The notes below the pieces were generated by a model. The model was not told the DNA's origin, made no database searches, and saw only the letters and a program-made list of their open reading frames with translations. Position numbers and translations under genes: made by a program. Below, piece by piece: positions 23,609-33,217 of a DNA stretch of 36,157 nucleotides (its first letter is position 1; the number at the start of each line of letters is the position of its first letter). The stretch is taken from the NCBI GenBank assembly GCA_030052745.1, contig JANBVO010000091.1, positions 1 through 36,157 on the forward strand. The letters are read 5' to 3'. The stretch is from Pleurostoma richardsiae. Taxonomy: Eukaryota; Ascomycota; Sordariomycetes; Calosphaeriales; Pleurostomataceae.

Positions 23609-25171
23609 TTAGAGGCCAGATCCTTTATTGCCCCGAATCCGACCATGCCTTACCGCACCAATGGTAACGCCATCCTCGCCTGTCAGCCATCCCGGCATCC
23701 GCTTTCCATCTATAACGCCACCCTCGACGAGCTGCCGGATACCAGCGAAGACATGAGGACCATGGAAGGTCAGGCGGACACCCGGACGCCACGTCTCACT
23801 AGCGGAGTCCTCTTCGGCGGCATTATCTCCATCGTCCTGCTCACGAGATGCGGCATCTCGCTCAAACTCCTGGTCGATCGTACTTCTACGACCGCCTCTA
23901 CGCCTGTTAGTGGTAGTTGAGGCGTTGTTTGCAGATTCCTCTTCTTCTTCCCCCACGTTTGACCTCTCTGGATTATCTTGCTCTCCGGGTTGAACACCGG
24001 GATACAGGTCTTCCAGGACGATATCCACTCTCTCGACCCCCTTGCCGTCGTTGATCTTTGCGGAATTCCCGAATCGGGCTTGTGCAGCTAGCCTCCGCTT
24101 CTTCGCCGCCCGCTCTTCCCGCTCCGTGCCCGGTGATGCAGCTCGCTTCCCGGCCCTTGATTCGCCCTGCTCTGACAGTGGTGGAGTGGGAATCTGTATA
24201 TCCAACGGCGACTCCGTCTCCTTCCCCTCAGAATATATGCTCCAGCCGCCCCCAGCGCTATTCGTCCGTCCCGGCCCGCGGCGATGCAGCAGCTCCTTCA
24301 GGTTCCTGGTCGAGAGGCTTGTGGACTTGAGCGTGTATCGCTCCCGCGGCCGCGACAACGCCTTGGGTATTCCCTCGACAACCAGATTCCGCAGGCTCTT
24401 GGTCTCGCCCGCGTTGGAGGGGCCGACCGCTTGGGATTTGGAGATGTAGATGTACGGGGACGCATTCGGGAAGGCAACGTAGATGGTCCGGGTCGAGTCG
24501 GCGTTGCCCGGTAGCCGGCCCGCGTTGTCGCTCGCGACGGCCAGGCTCGTGTTGTAGGGCGTGTCCAACACGAAGATGCGCAGGAGGAGGAGCGGCCAGG
24601 CCTTCGGCACGTCGAGCATGTAATGAGCTTTAACGTCCGGTAGTGCCTGGGCCTGGAGCTTCTGGAGGAAAGAAGAAGGGTGGAACCGCGGGACGATGAG
24701 GGAGTCCTTGTCCACATCTGCAGGCTCATCGACGTCTGCGTCTTTGGAGGGCGGCTTGAGGGGGACGATGCGGTACGCCGTCCACTTCTGAGATGTCGGA
24801 TGCTCATACAGGTATTGCAGGTCGGCCATAGCCAACTGGTACAGCGTCAGGCCATCCCGCCAGTCACCCTCGAGTATCCGGTCTAGAACTTCTCTCTTGG
24901 AGCCTTTCCGGCTCTGCATGTCTGAGTAGCTCTCTTGCAGTTCTTCCAGCGACTGCGCCGGCGGGTATAGGTCGTCCTCGTCCTCGTCTTCATCATCTTG
25001 GAGGTAAGGCGCACACAAGTCCTGGTTCTTAGCGTCGAGCCAGTCGAGGGCCAGCGTGAGGAGAGCCGGGCGCGACAGGCGGTTCAAGACTTTGAGTACT
25101 GTGGGGTTGGACGGATCAAGCCGCAGAGAGGATGGCAGTCGCGCTGTTGTTGGGATCGATATGCGCGCCAT
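23609..25171 (-). CDS. CHL4: CENP-N/Chl4/Mis15 inner-kinetochore protein
   Basis: A single-exon frame of 520 aa from the ATG at 25171 (MARISIP); an ATG nine bases upstream (25180) would add three residues. The N-terminal half (LPSSLRLDPSNPTVLKVLNR, then LALDWL) matches the Chl4/CENP-N family, a pyrin-like helical domain followed by a conserved core that includes RIFVLDTPYNTSLAV. An acidic stretch occurs near residues 60-70. A Lys/Arg-rich, then Glu-rich, disordered linker (about 335-450) precedes the conserved C-terminus (HVFAGIRQLVEGG, PGWLTGE), which in yeast mediates Iml3 pairing. The protein belongs to the CCAN/Ctf19 complex that links CENP-A nucleosomes to the outer kinetochore. It lies tail-to-tail with tatD, and its upstream DNA carries a dense GATA-motif cluster. 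Confidence 0.85.
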   Translation of the reverse strand: MARISIPTTARLPSSLRLDPSNPTVLKVLNRLSRPALLTLALDWLDAKNQDLCAPYLQDDEDEDEDDLYPPAQSLEELQESYSDMQSRKGSKREVLDRILEGDWRDGLTLYQLAMADLQYLYEHPTSQKWTAYRIVPLKPPSKDADVDEPADVDKDSLIVPRFHPSSFLQKLQAQALPDVKAHYMLDVPKAWPLLLLRIFVLDTPYNTSLAVASDNAGRLPGNADSTRTIYVAFPNASPYIYISKSQAVGPSNAGETKSLRNLVVEGIPKALSRPRERYTLKSTSLSTRNLKELLHRRGPGRTNSAGGGWSIYSEGKETESPLDIQIPTPPLSEQGESRAGKRAASPGTEREERAAKKRRLAAQARFGNSAKINDGKGVERVDIVLEDLYPGVQPGEQDNPERSNVGEEEEESANNASTTTNRRRGGRRSTIDQEFERDAASREQDDGDNAAEEDSASETWRPGVRLTFHGPHVFAGIRQLVEGGVIDGKRMPGWLTGEDGVTIGAVRHGRIRGNKGSGL

Positions 25172-25180
25172 TGGTCCCAA

Positions 25181-27153
25181 GAAACGTATAAAAGATCAAC
25201 TGCCGCAGCAGAGGCGATAGTAGAGAAGACGTCGACCGAATCTAATTCGAAAGACACATTGGGAGAGGCGGCGGCTACAGGGATAGGCGGGCGTGTAGGT
25301 CTGGCATCGATGGGCCCCTCATACTGACGAAGACGCGATGTGCACGCGACGCACTTCACTGGATGTTATCTTATCGATAACGACAGATAAGATTGGGATG
25401 CGATAAGCCCGTGACCAGTGGACCATGCACGTGCTGTCACTCGAGTGGCCCAAGCGTCGAGTCAAGTCTTTGATTTATCATCATGGAGGGGGTTGCCGAG
25501 TTAAGCCGATGTTTCTTTGTTCTCCCGGTCCGTAATTCGGAACTGGCTGCTCTGCACTCGGAATAGGTTCTGCACTCCGGCCGGGCGTCGGCAGTCACGC
25601 TCAAAACTTGACGTACCCAACCCTTGCAGGGCCTGGAGACCTCGTCGAGGGTGTCCCACAACAGCTATAGCTACCGGGTGCTCTCAATTGATGAATATGT
25701 AACAGGGAGACGGAGGGGTTTCCCCTTTATTGTCATATCCCCTTGCGCTATACGGGTTACGTAGAGTGACGTTCGTTCCTACGGAGAGTGTGTGTGGCGT
25801 CCGGTCGCAGTTATCTTCGTTGATTTCATCATCGACTCGTACCCATTCAGGCCATTCTGCTGGGGGGAGGTACAGCCGTGCCTTACCTTGGTTGCACAGC
25901 ACGGCCCGATCACGTTGCGCGTTTGCCGCGGGGCACGATCGGATGGGCACGTCTGTGCGGACCGGGGGATACACACCTACCCAGACACACAGATCCACGC
26001 GGGGCGGGCATTCTCTCTCAGGCGGGCAGGCAGCCCGCGCTCAATGCATGTACCGTCACGATGCTTGTCGGTACGAGTGTGTACCAGTAGTTCCTTCAAC
26101 CGCAGCAAGCCATCGAGGGACCCTGAAGACACCCGTACCTAGTAGCATTCGCTCTCACTGGTGGCAGAGAGGCCTTGCCGGCCCTCTCGGCGTCGCAGCG
26201 AGACTGTGCTGGTCATGACAAGCTTCGGAAGAGAAAGTAAGATTGCTCAGAGAGGTTAATGTACCCGCGGCTATGTTGTACGCTGGATGGAACACGTTGG
26301 AACAGGTCGCCACCTTCTCGTCATCCATGTATCGTGAGCAGCGTAAGGTGACGCGAAGGTACCTGAGATGGGTGGTTGATGCCCACGTATGCTAAGCCGA
26401 GACATCGCTTCGGCATTTGAGTACTTGCAGCGCGGTGGGAGACACGTGGAACAAACTAGTACTGCTGGGTGGCCTTAGTATGCTTCACTAACAGGCCAAG
26501 AAAGTCAAAATTTTCACCCGGAGGTGGTTCGGTTTGGACGATTCTATTAGTGAATGGCTGGACGACTTCGGCGGCGGTGGTGGTGCCAATGGTGGGGTTT
26601 GGCAATTCCGACCAGGCGTGAGCGTGGGGATCGCGCTGCAGGAAGGGCGCCGCAGAAAGGGTCTAGGAGGGCTCACTTACGCCTACCCGTGACTAATTTT
26701 GTCCTCCCAATCCCTCAACCATCCTGTCTCCCCATCTCTTCGATTCTTAGACTCCTCCACAGCGAAACTAAACTACTTCAACGAACATCTCCAGACGGTG
26801 CGCCTGTTCAACCCTTGACCGCATCGCCGCCTGCAAGACCGCACCCCGACGACTCGTCTGCGTCAGCTTTGGCCGGCCTTTGAGGAACGTGCCGTGAGCG
26901 TGGCAAGGCGTCTTTATAGAAGACCCCGCATCACACCAGAATTCGAGTCGACTCTTTGTCGTTGCCCGGTCTTCAGAGTCATATATCCCACGACCTCGAA
27001 CTCGAGCGCCCGCCCGAGATCATCTACTCTAGGGAAAGAGAAGGGACATTGGGCATCACGGAACGCCGCAAATCAACCACCGCGCACACACTGAACCGAT
27101 TCTCCGAGGGGCGACCGGGTTGAGAGTGCGACGCGCGCAAATCACAGGACAAG
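25181..27153. other. intergenic region between CHL4 and CYS-3
   Basis: About 2 kb between divergent genes, holding the CHL4 promoter (left) and the CYS-3 promoter and leader (right). The only clear site is the GATA cluster at 25366-25407. From 26592 to 27153 there is no ATG on the plus strand. TGGTGCCAA at 26581-26589 is an imperfect match to the CYS-3 palindrome. The overlapping frames at 25680-26220 have no recognisable content. Confidence 0.5.
25366..25407. promoter_or_regulatory. cluster of five GATA-factor motifs
   Basis: Within 42 bp there are TTATC at 25366 and 25371, GATAA at 25376 and 25386, and GATAAG at 25402, in both orientations. The first three are directly abutted. Closely paired GATA sites are the preferred targets of fungal GATA regulators such as AreA/NIT2 or the iron regulator SreA. 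They lie about 200 bp upstream of the CHL4 start and 1.75 kb upstream of CYS-3. Confidence 0.5.
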
Positions 27154-28754
27154 ATGTCGTCCAACTACAACGGTCGACGAGGGCCGAACGTCTCGCAGTA
27201 TCTGCGGGAGCTGAGGACGATACCGACTGACGTCCCGGCGGAGGAGAACTATCCCACCGGCGACGAGCTTCTCAAGTTCACGAACACGCAGTTCTTCGAC
27301 TTCGACCTGGGCACTACTACCGACTACCAGGCGCCGCCCGTCAAGCCGGAGTCGGACACGCAGTCTACGAGACAGGAGGAGCCCAGCTCGGCAACCTCAG
27401 TAGTCGAGGAGTTTGCAGGACTGGATTTCATCTCAGGTAAGCTTTACATTTTTCCTTTGATTCTCAAGTATCCCGCTCTTCATTTGTGCCGCATTTTGCT
27501 TCCGTTGTGGGAAGTGCGAGACGGACTGGGCTAGTCGGGCGCCTTAGTCAAAGGCCCGGGTGGTGGACCCCACCGGGTTGGGGATGGGAGGTGGAAGGTG
27601 AAGCAAGTGCACACATCTCGGGACATGCTCGATGAAAGCAGAGGCACTACGAGGCTGCTGCTGCTGGCGGCGGCGGCGGCGGCGGCGCTGAGCGAATGAT
27701 GAACGGCATCCTTCCCTTATCGCAAGTGCATGGAAGACCGCTGCTACCCCACCCCATTGAAGATGCTTGTGCCGGGCAATTTCTCGCTCTGATTGGAAGG
27801 ATGCGCGGCGTGGTGCATGGTGTGCTCGAACTCTGAGTTTCTGGGGATGCCGGTCTGCAGGGCCACATATTACCGCCGATGGTGCAATACCCCGTGACTT
27901 TGAATCATCACGGCGATACCTGGACCCAGCCCCCCCTTGCTTAGGCGTCCCGGGCGGTCCTTATTTTATCGACGTTTAACGGTCTCGTCCCTAGCCAAGG
28001 AGACGGGAGACTCGAACGTCGTTGTTGATAGATACCCTTTTCCCGCCGTCTTCAAGCCCCCCGTCGATATTTCATGATCTCCTCTCATGCGCGCATACGC
28101 ACCCTCCGCGAAAGACCCCGTGCTGATCATGGCACAATGCCGCCTGCAGGCGAGTTTAACTTCGGAGACTTTGGCAACACATACGCGTCCCCGACGCTAG
28201 GAAACTTCCCTGACAGCCTCGGGAGCCTCCAGCCCATCCAGCCAAACCCTCACGCCATCTACCCGGCGATCCCCCAGCACCAGCAGGTCCCGCCCTATGG
28301 CACTCCCGCCGGCTCCGGGGCGGGCGAGAAGCGCAAGGCCAGCGACGCCGCCGGCCCGACCCCGCCGACGCGGCCTCTGAGCGTCGAGGAGGCGGCCCGG
28401 CTGGCCGCGGAGGAGGACAAGCGGCGGCGAAACACGGCGGCCAGCGCGCGGTTCCGCATCAAGAAGAAGCAGCGCGAGCAGGCCCTGGAGAAGAGCGCCA
28501 AGGAGATGAGCGAGAAGGTGACGGCGCTCGAGGGCCGCATCTCGCAGCTCGAGACCGAGAACAAGTGGCTCAAGAACCTGGTCATGGAGAAGAACGGCAG
28601 CTCCAAGGACGACATGGCCTCGCTGTTCGGGGAGTTTGTCAAGCAGCAGCAGGCCCAGAAGGACACCGACGACAAGAGGGCGACCAAGAAGGAGGAGATC
28701 GAGTCGAAACGTGCGGCGTCGTCTTCGGTCGGCTCGGACGACTCCCAGAGCTAA
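27154..28754 (+). CDS. cys-3: bZIP transcription factor CYS-3/MetR, sulfur regulator
   Basis: Exons 27154-27436 and 28150-28754 encode 295 aa. The 713-nt intron (GTAAGC donor, CTGCAG acceptor) splits a glycine codon and joins GLDFIS to GEFNFGDF. The N-terminus (GPNVSQYLRELRTIPTD, then FTNTQFFDFDLG) and the basic region are characteristic of Neurospora CYS-3 and Aspergillus MetR. The bZIP signature N189-x7-R197 lies in RRRNTAASARFRIKKK, followed by heptads L207, M214, L221, L228 and L235. The C-terminus is Lys/Glu-rich and ends in Ser. CYS-3 activates sulfate permease, arylsulfatase and other sulfur-scavenging genes when sulfur is scarce, binds ATGRYRYCAT palindromes and autoregulates; SCON-2 ubiquitin ligase controls its turnover. 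Oddities are the long intron with an in-frame internal ATG at 28137 and an AUG-free leader. Confidence 0.93.
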
Positions 28755-29202
28755 ACCTTTCCGACGGCCAAATACGGACATTTAAGTGTTCCATCGAGAC
28801 CTTCTGGTCGACATCACTGCTGAGGCGTTCTTGGGGGGTAGGGGCAATCGGACGGTGGCCGGTCAAACGAAACGAAATCCAGGTGGGAACACCTCGAAAG
28901 CGAAACGGGCGGCAGCATATGTGTTACATGGGATGAGAATCGGGTCTGGGGCGAACAGCTCTCTCGACTCTGGCCTCTTTTTGTTATACTTGAGTTACAT
29001 CTTGGTTATTCTGGTTATCTTGGATTCACTGTTATTCAGTTAAGCACATAGACATGCATGTGTCTTCTCTCTCATTTCATCAGCTGGTATCTACCGTTTC
29101 TACGTTCTAAGTGATCGTGAAAAAAAAGCCTATTGATGCCCTCGATGAGGATCCAATTGCCCGATGCATAAAGCATCTCAAATCGATGAAAGAGCCATTA
29201 TC
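28755..29202. other. convergent gap between CYS-3 and the poly-Q protein gene
   Basis: These 448 bp lie between two convergent stop codons and should hold both 3' UTRs. The middle is relatively T-rich (about 28975-29045). No other feature is visible. Confidence 0.55.
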
Positions 29203-29940
29203 TCACTCGGCCGACTTCTGCGCCCCGTCCTCCCTCCTCAGCGTGTCCAGCCTGAGCTGGTTCCTCTTCCCCAGCACCCGCAGCGTGTTCCGCCGCTCAA
29301 CGTCCGTCATCTCCTGCCAGTTGGCGATGCGCGACACCGTGCCGTCCTGGTGCACGACCAGGGGGCCCAGCCTGTCGAGCCTGACCGCCGCGCCGCCCAC
29401 CTCCACCGTCGTGGTGGTGTCCGGGTCGAGGGGCCCATCCCCCTCTCCCTCGCCCGGCGCGGGCAGCATGGGCAGCGGCTGCTGCTGCTGCTGGTCCTGT
29501 TGCTGGTCCTGTTGCTGCTGCTGCTGCTGCAAAGGAGGTCGATCACTTGGCTGATTGGCTGCCCCGGCCGGTTGCGCACTCCCGCCCTGCGGTGACGTGC
29601 TCGGGCCCGGTGCGGGGTCGGTGTCCTCTACGCTTGCTGCGCGCGCCGCCGCAGCCATTGCTGCTACTGAGAGGTTTCTTGTCGCTGGCGCTGGCGGTGC
29701 TCTTTGTCGTGCAGAGTGGAGCGGCGCGTGGTGGCTGCTTAGCGCGGTGAGAGGGGCGAGATAGCTGCTGCTACGCTGGCCGATTGAAGCAGGGAATGCT
29801 CGGTAGTGGTTGTGATTGCGGTGGTGAAGAGATGCCTCGGCGTTGAGAGTGGGCTTGGTGCTGGCTGTTGGTGCTGCTAGCGCTGTGGATGTGGTGGTGG
29901 TGATTTTGCTGCGGCAGACTGGGAGTGTCCTGGCGAGCAT
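29203..29940 (-). CDS. conserved fungal protein, probable mitochondrial, with poly-Q tract
   Basis: 245 aa in one exon from the ATG at 29940 (MLARTLPVCRSK). I chose this start over the longer frame to 30063 because it begins a classic mitochondrial presequence: basic, rich in Ser/Thr/Ala/Arg and free of acidic residues for over 30 residues. Residues 1-115 stay low in acidic residues. A Gln tract interrupted by Asp follows (about 146-165), encoded by CTG/CTC-type repeats on the plus strand at 29478-29531. The conserved part is the C-terminus, about 55 residues after VRLDRLGPLVVHQDG, with SRIANWQEMT, ERRNTLRVLGKRN. I recognise this as a recurrent fungal block but know no assigned function. Localisation is inference. 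Confidence 0.7.
   Translation of the reverse strand: MLARTLPVCRSKITTTTSTALAAPTASTKPTLNAEASLHHRNHNHYRAFPASIGQRSSSYLAPLTALSSHHAPLHSARQRAPPAPATRNLSVAAMAAAARAASVEDTDPAPGPSTSPQGGSAQPAGAANQPSDRPPLQQQQQQQDQQQDQQQQQPLPMLPAPGEGEGDGPLDPDTTTTVEVGGAAVRLDRLGPLVVHQDGTVSRIANWQEMTDVERRNTLRVLGKRNQLRLDTLRREDGAQKSAE
29478..29531. repeat. trinucleotide (CTG) repeat in coding sequence
   Basis: Imperfect CTG/TTG repeats with two GGTCCTGTTG interruptions encode a Gln tract on the minus strand. Such a tract is prone to length change between strains. Confidence 0.8.
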
Positions 29941-31097
29941 TTGAGGTGTGACAAAGATACGATCCTCGGTGAGTCGGAAGCTGGGAATTTCTACGGCATC
30001 TCTATCACTCTTTGGTCTTCCTTTATGCCTACGAAGTCTGTTCTTTCGAGGACGCTCTCCCATCTCGTCGAAAGTTTCCGTCTTTCCATCTGTCGTCAGT
30101 CCGGTTCCTCCGGTTTCTAGAAACTCGAGAGTTTATCGGAGAGAGCCTCCGCCCAAGCAGCATCTCACCGATACGGCGCTGCACAGCCAAAAGCCGCAAA
30201 AATTAGGGTGAGGGCTTCAACCCTCGCCGGTGAAGACGAATGCAGCATCGCCGACAGTCTCTTCACTTTATTTTGAAATTATCTCGGCCTCACTGGCTCA
30301 ATCTAGCAGGGCGAGCGTCGAGCACGCGATGCTGAGGTATCCACGGCGGGACATCTTGGCGGGCCCCGGGCCGGGCCAATAGCAGTACACGATGTGTCAG
30401 AGGGACGACAGGACCGAGTCTCTCTGCGGCTTCAGCTTTCCTGCCGTTCGTTCGCCTCTATCGCCCTACTATGCAGTCTGTATGCAGTCTATTACCGTGT
30501 ATGCAACTAGGATATGAGGCGGGCGGAGGGGTCTGCGCTCGGGAGCATACACGTATAGGGGTCGGGAGGCGACTGGCTGGCACCCAAGGGCGAAGCCGGC
30601 TGAGCTCAGACAGACATACCGGGGTTCGCCGGCGCGGGAGACCGAGACCCTCCCCCCTATTCCCCCTGCTGTCTATCCCACCTTTTGTACGTAAAATACA
30701 GCATGGGGGGCCGCTCGACGACCACGGTACGGCGCGTAGAGTGGCAGGATCGAGGCAAAATGTACGGGATACAGGGCACATCTCCGCGGAGGCGATGGTT
30801 GGGCTCCTCGTCCGGGGCCTTGTTCGTGGGCTGACCCCTGAGTGATCGTTCACATTTGCATCCCGCTCTTCTGATTCTGTCCTAGGGGGCCGAGGCGGCA
30901 AAGAAAGCATATTCCAGCATGGGCGCCATGTGCCCCTGTTACCATCGCTACCCGCTTCCAGCCGGATGGCTCCTCGCACGCCATCGACCCGGCCTCTTTT
31001 TTTCCTTCCCTGGAACCTGTTACGGTGTAGTCAGTGCTCACCGGCCCCCCGCCTCGCTTCCATGGTGCTTCTTAAACCTGAAGATTTTGTTAGCGCA
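29941..31097. other. intergenic region upstream of the poly-Q gene
   Basis: About 1.2 kb: promoter of the minus-strand poly-Q gene on the left, 3' UTR of the aminotransferase gene on the right. The frames here (for example 30458-30979) show no domain. At 30930 there is an ATGGGCGCCAT string, one base too long to be a CYS-3 palindrome. Confidence 0.5.
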
Positions 31098-33217
31098 TCA
31101 CCTTCCTACAGCGGTCACCAGCCTTAGCTGCATCGAAGGGGGGCGAAAAGTATACTTATTGATGACCCTCTCGATACCGTCACAGCCCTTCTTAAGCGTC
31201 TCCATCTTGGGCCCGTACGAGAAGCGCACGAAGTGGTGGCAAGGACTATCGAACAGGTCCCGCCTGCGGGCGGGGTTCAGGTCGAAGAAGATGCCCGGCA
31301 CGACGATGACTTTCTCCTCAAGGCAGGCTTGGAAGAAGTTGAGCCCGTCGGAGATGGGGCCGGGCAGCCCCTCTAGGTTGAGCCACAGGTAGAAGGTCGA
31401 GTCTGGCACGTACTTGATGACGAAGCCCATCTCACGCAGCCGCCGCACCACGTAGTCCCGCTTGTCGCGGAAGTGGCGCTGCAGTGCCTTCATCTCCTGG
31501 CGCACCAGCGTCGGCTCCAGCATCGGGATGGCCGCCTCCTGGAAGGGCACGTTGGTGCCGCCGTCCAGATAGGAGCCGCAGGAGCCGATCCTGTAGTGGT
31601 GGCGGGTCAGAGTCTTACAAGAGGGCTAGAGGTGTAAGGAAGTAGAGCTAGGGAGACCTACGCCTTGATGAACTCTTTCGGGCCAAGGATCCAGGCCACG
31701 CGCCAGCCGGGCAGGCGGAAGCGCTTGGTCAGGCCGTCGATAATCAAGACATCGTCCTCGTCGACATCGACAATATTGTCCTGGAGCCGCTTTTGCTTAG
31801 CTAAAAGGGTTTCTGGTGCCTCTGTTAATACGGAAAAACTCGAGTTTCACTTACAGCTGTGCTTATAGTGGTGCCATCGCACCCACTAGTGTAGTTGTAG
31901 CCGGAGTAGAACTCGTCACTGACCAGCGTCGCTCGCTCCCTACAGATGTCCTGGATCTCTGCCAGCTCAGGATTCTGCACAACATGACCGGTCGGGTTGC
32001 GCGGATTCGAGGTCAGAATGACACCTGTGCCGCGAGCAATCTCCTCGGCGATCTTCTCCGGGTTGAGGTGATAACCATCTTCTTCAGAAAGGGGAACAGG
32101 GATGGCGGCAAACTGCGCGCGGAATCGATCAGAGCTGCGCTCAGCTGCATCTACGACTGGCGTGTTTTCAACTCACATTCCTGAAAAGAGACAGCATCTC
32201 ATTGTATGCGGTGTAGTCCGGGATGAAGAATCCCTATCACCAAGAACGTCAGCATATTTACGCCAGTTGTTGACTGGCTATGAGCAGTATATCGCGGGAC
32301 ATTCATGCGGGATAGAAGAGTCTCTTGGCTTATACAGTGTTGAAGCTGTTTTCACGGCAAGTTGGTGGTGGTCAAAATCACGAAATGACCATTAGAGAAG
32401 CGTCAAGACAGTTAGGAGGTAGGACACGAATGTCTCTTCACGGGGACATGTCTGAAGGGAGGATTAAATGAATATTTCAAACTCACCACATAAGCATTGT
32501 TGAGCACAGCAGCAATACGGATCAAACCAGCGCGACCTCCGGGGACGATAGCGACGTTCTCCCAGGTGTACTTGCTTTCCTTGCCCTGGCGATGGTGCTC
32601 GTTGTACAGGCGAGCGACTGCTTCCCTCAGGGGCTTGATGCCGGCGGTAGGGCCGTACTCGCGGCTGGCCGAGGAGATGTCGATGTGCGTAGGGCGCTGG
32701 AAAGAGCCTTCAATGTCGTCGTCGGCCTCGGGGGCGCCCTGGCCGAGGTTGGCCCACTCCTCCGGTTCGTCCAGGAAGCCGAACTCGGCGGCGCGCTCCG
32801 TGCACCACACTACGCCCGTTGAGGCCCGGGAGGCGTCCAGGCCGGCGTGCGGCAGATGGCCCCTGGGGGAGTGAGCAGGAAAACAAGGTTGGGAATGGGC
32901 AAAGTACAGGGGAAGCGAGGCATCAAGCAAAGTAAGGGAAGGAGTGCGAGCCGGTACTTACTCGTGCGCCATGCGGAACTGGCGGTGGACCTTGCTGCCG
33001 GACTCTGTAAAAGGGGGCCGACCGGTTAGCAAAGGCCGGGTCACGGCGGTGAGACCGGTCGAAGTGAAGAGCTCCGGAGCCGGTGCTTGGCTCCGGGGGT
33101 AAGATCCGGCATCGACAGCTACGTACCACTGCTGCTGGGCTCTCCGAAGGAGAACCGGCGTGCCGGCCGCGGCACGCCAGTGTTCCGGTTCATGCTGAAC
33201 TTGCGATTGGGCAACAT
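31098..33217 (-). CDS. PLP-dependent aminotransferase, class I/II (fold type I)
   Basis: Seven exons on the minus strand: 33217-33127, 33004-32962, 32862-32487, 32233-32177, 32112-31855, 31780-31662 and 31590-31098, encoding 478 aa. All junctions are GT-AG and in frame. Motifs in order: YGPTAGIKPLREAVARLY and VPGGRAGL in the cofactor phosphate region, FIPDY, NPRNPTG (N225-G231), DEFYSGY with D255 and Y258, SNP-free Schiff-base lysine K294 in DGLTKRFRLPGWR with R302, and the carboxylate-binding arginine in HFVRFSYG. These place it in the aspartate-aminotransferase superfamily. The substrate (aromatic, aspartate, alanine or kynurenine) cannot be read from sequence. The N-terminus lacks a clear targeting signal. 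Intron 3 is 253 nt, longer than the others. The last 17 residues after VINKY are unusual and a missed 3' intron is possible. Confidence 0.88.

Noticed and set aside
29941-30063. Longer N-terminus for the poly-Q protein
   Set aside because: It would bury the clear mitochondrial presequence that starts at 29940 behind a charged segment of different character.
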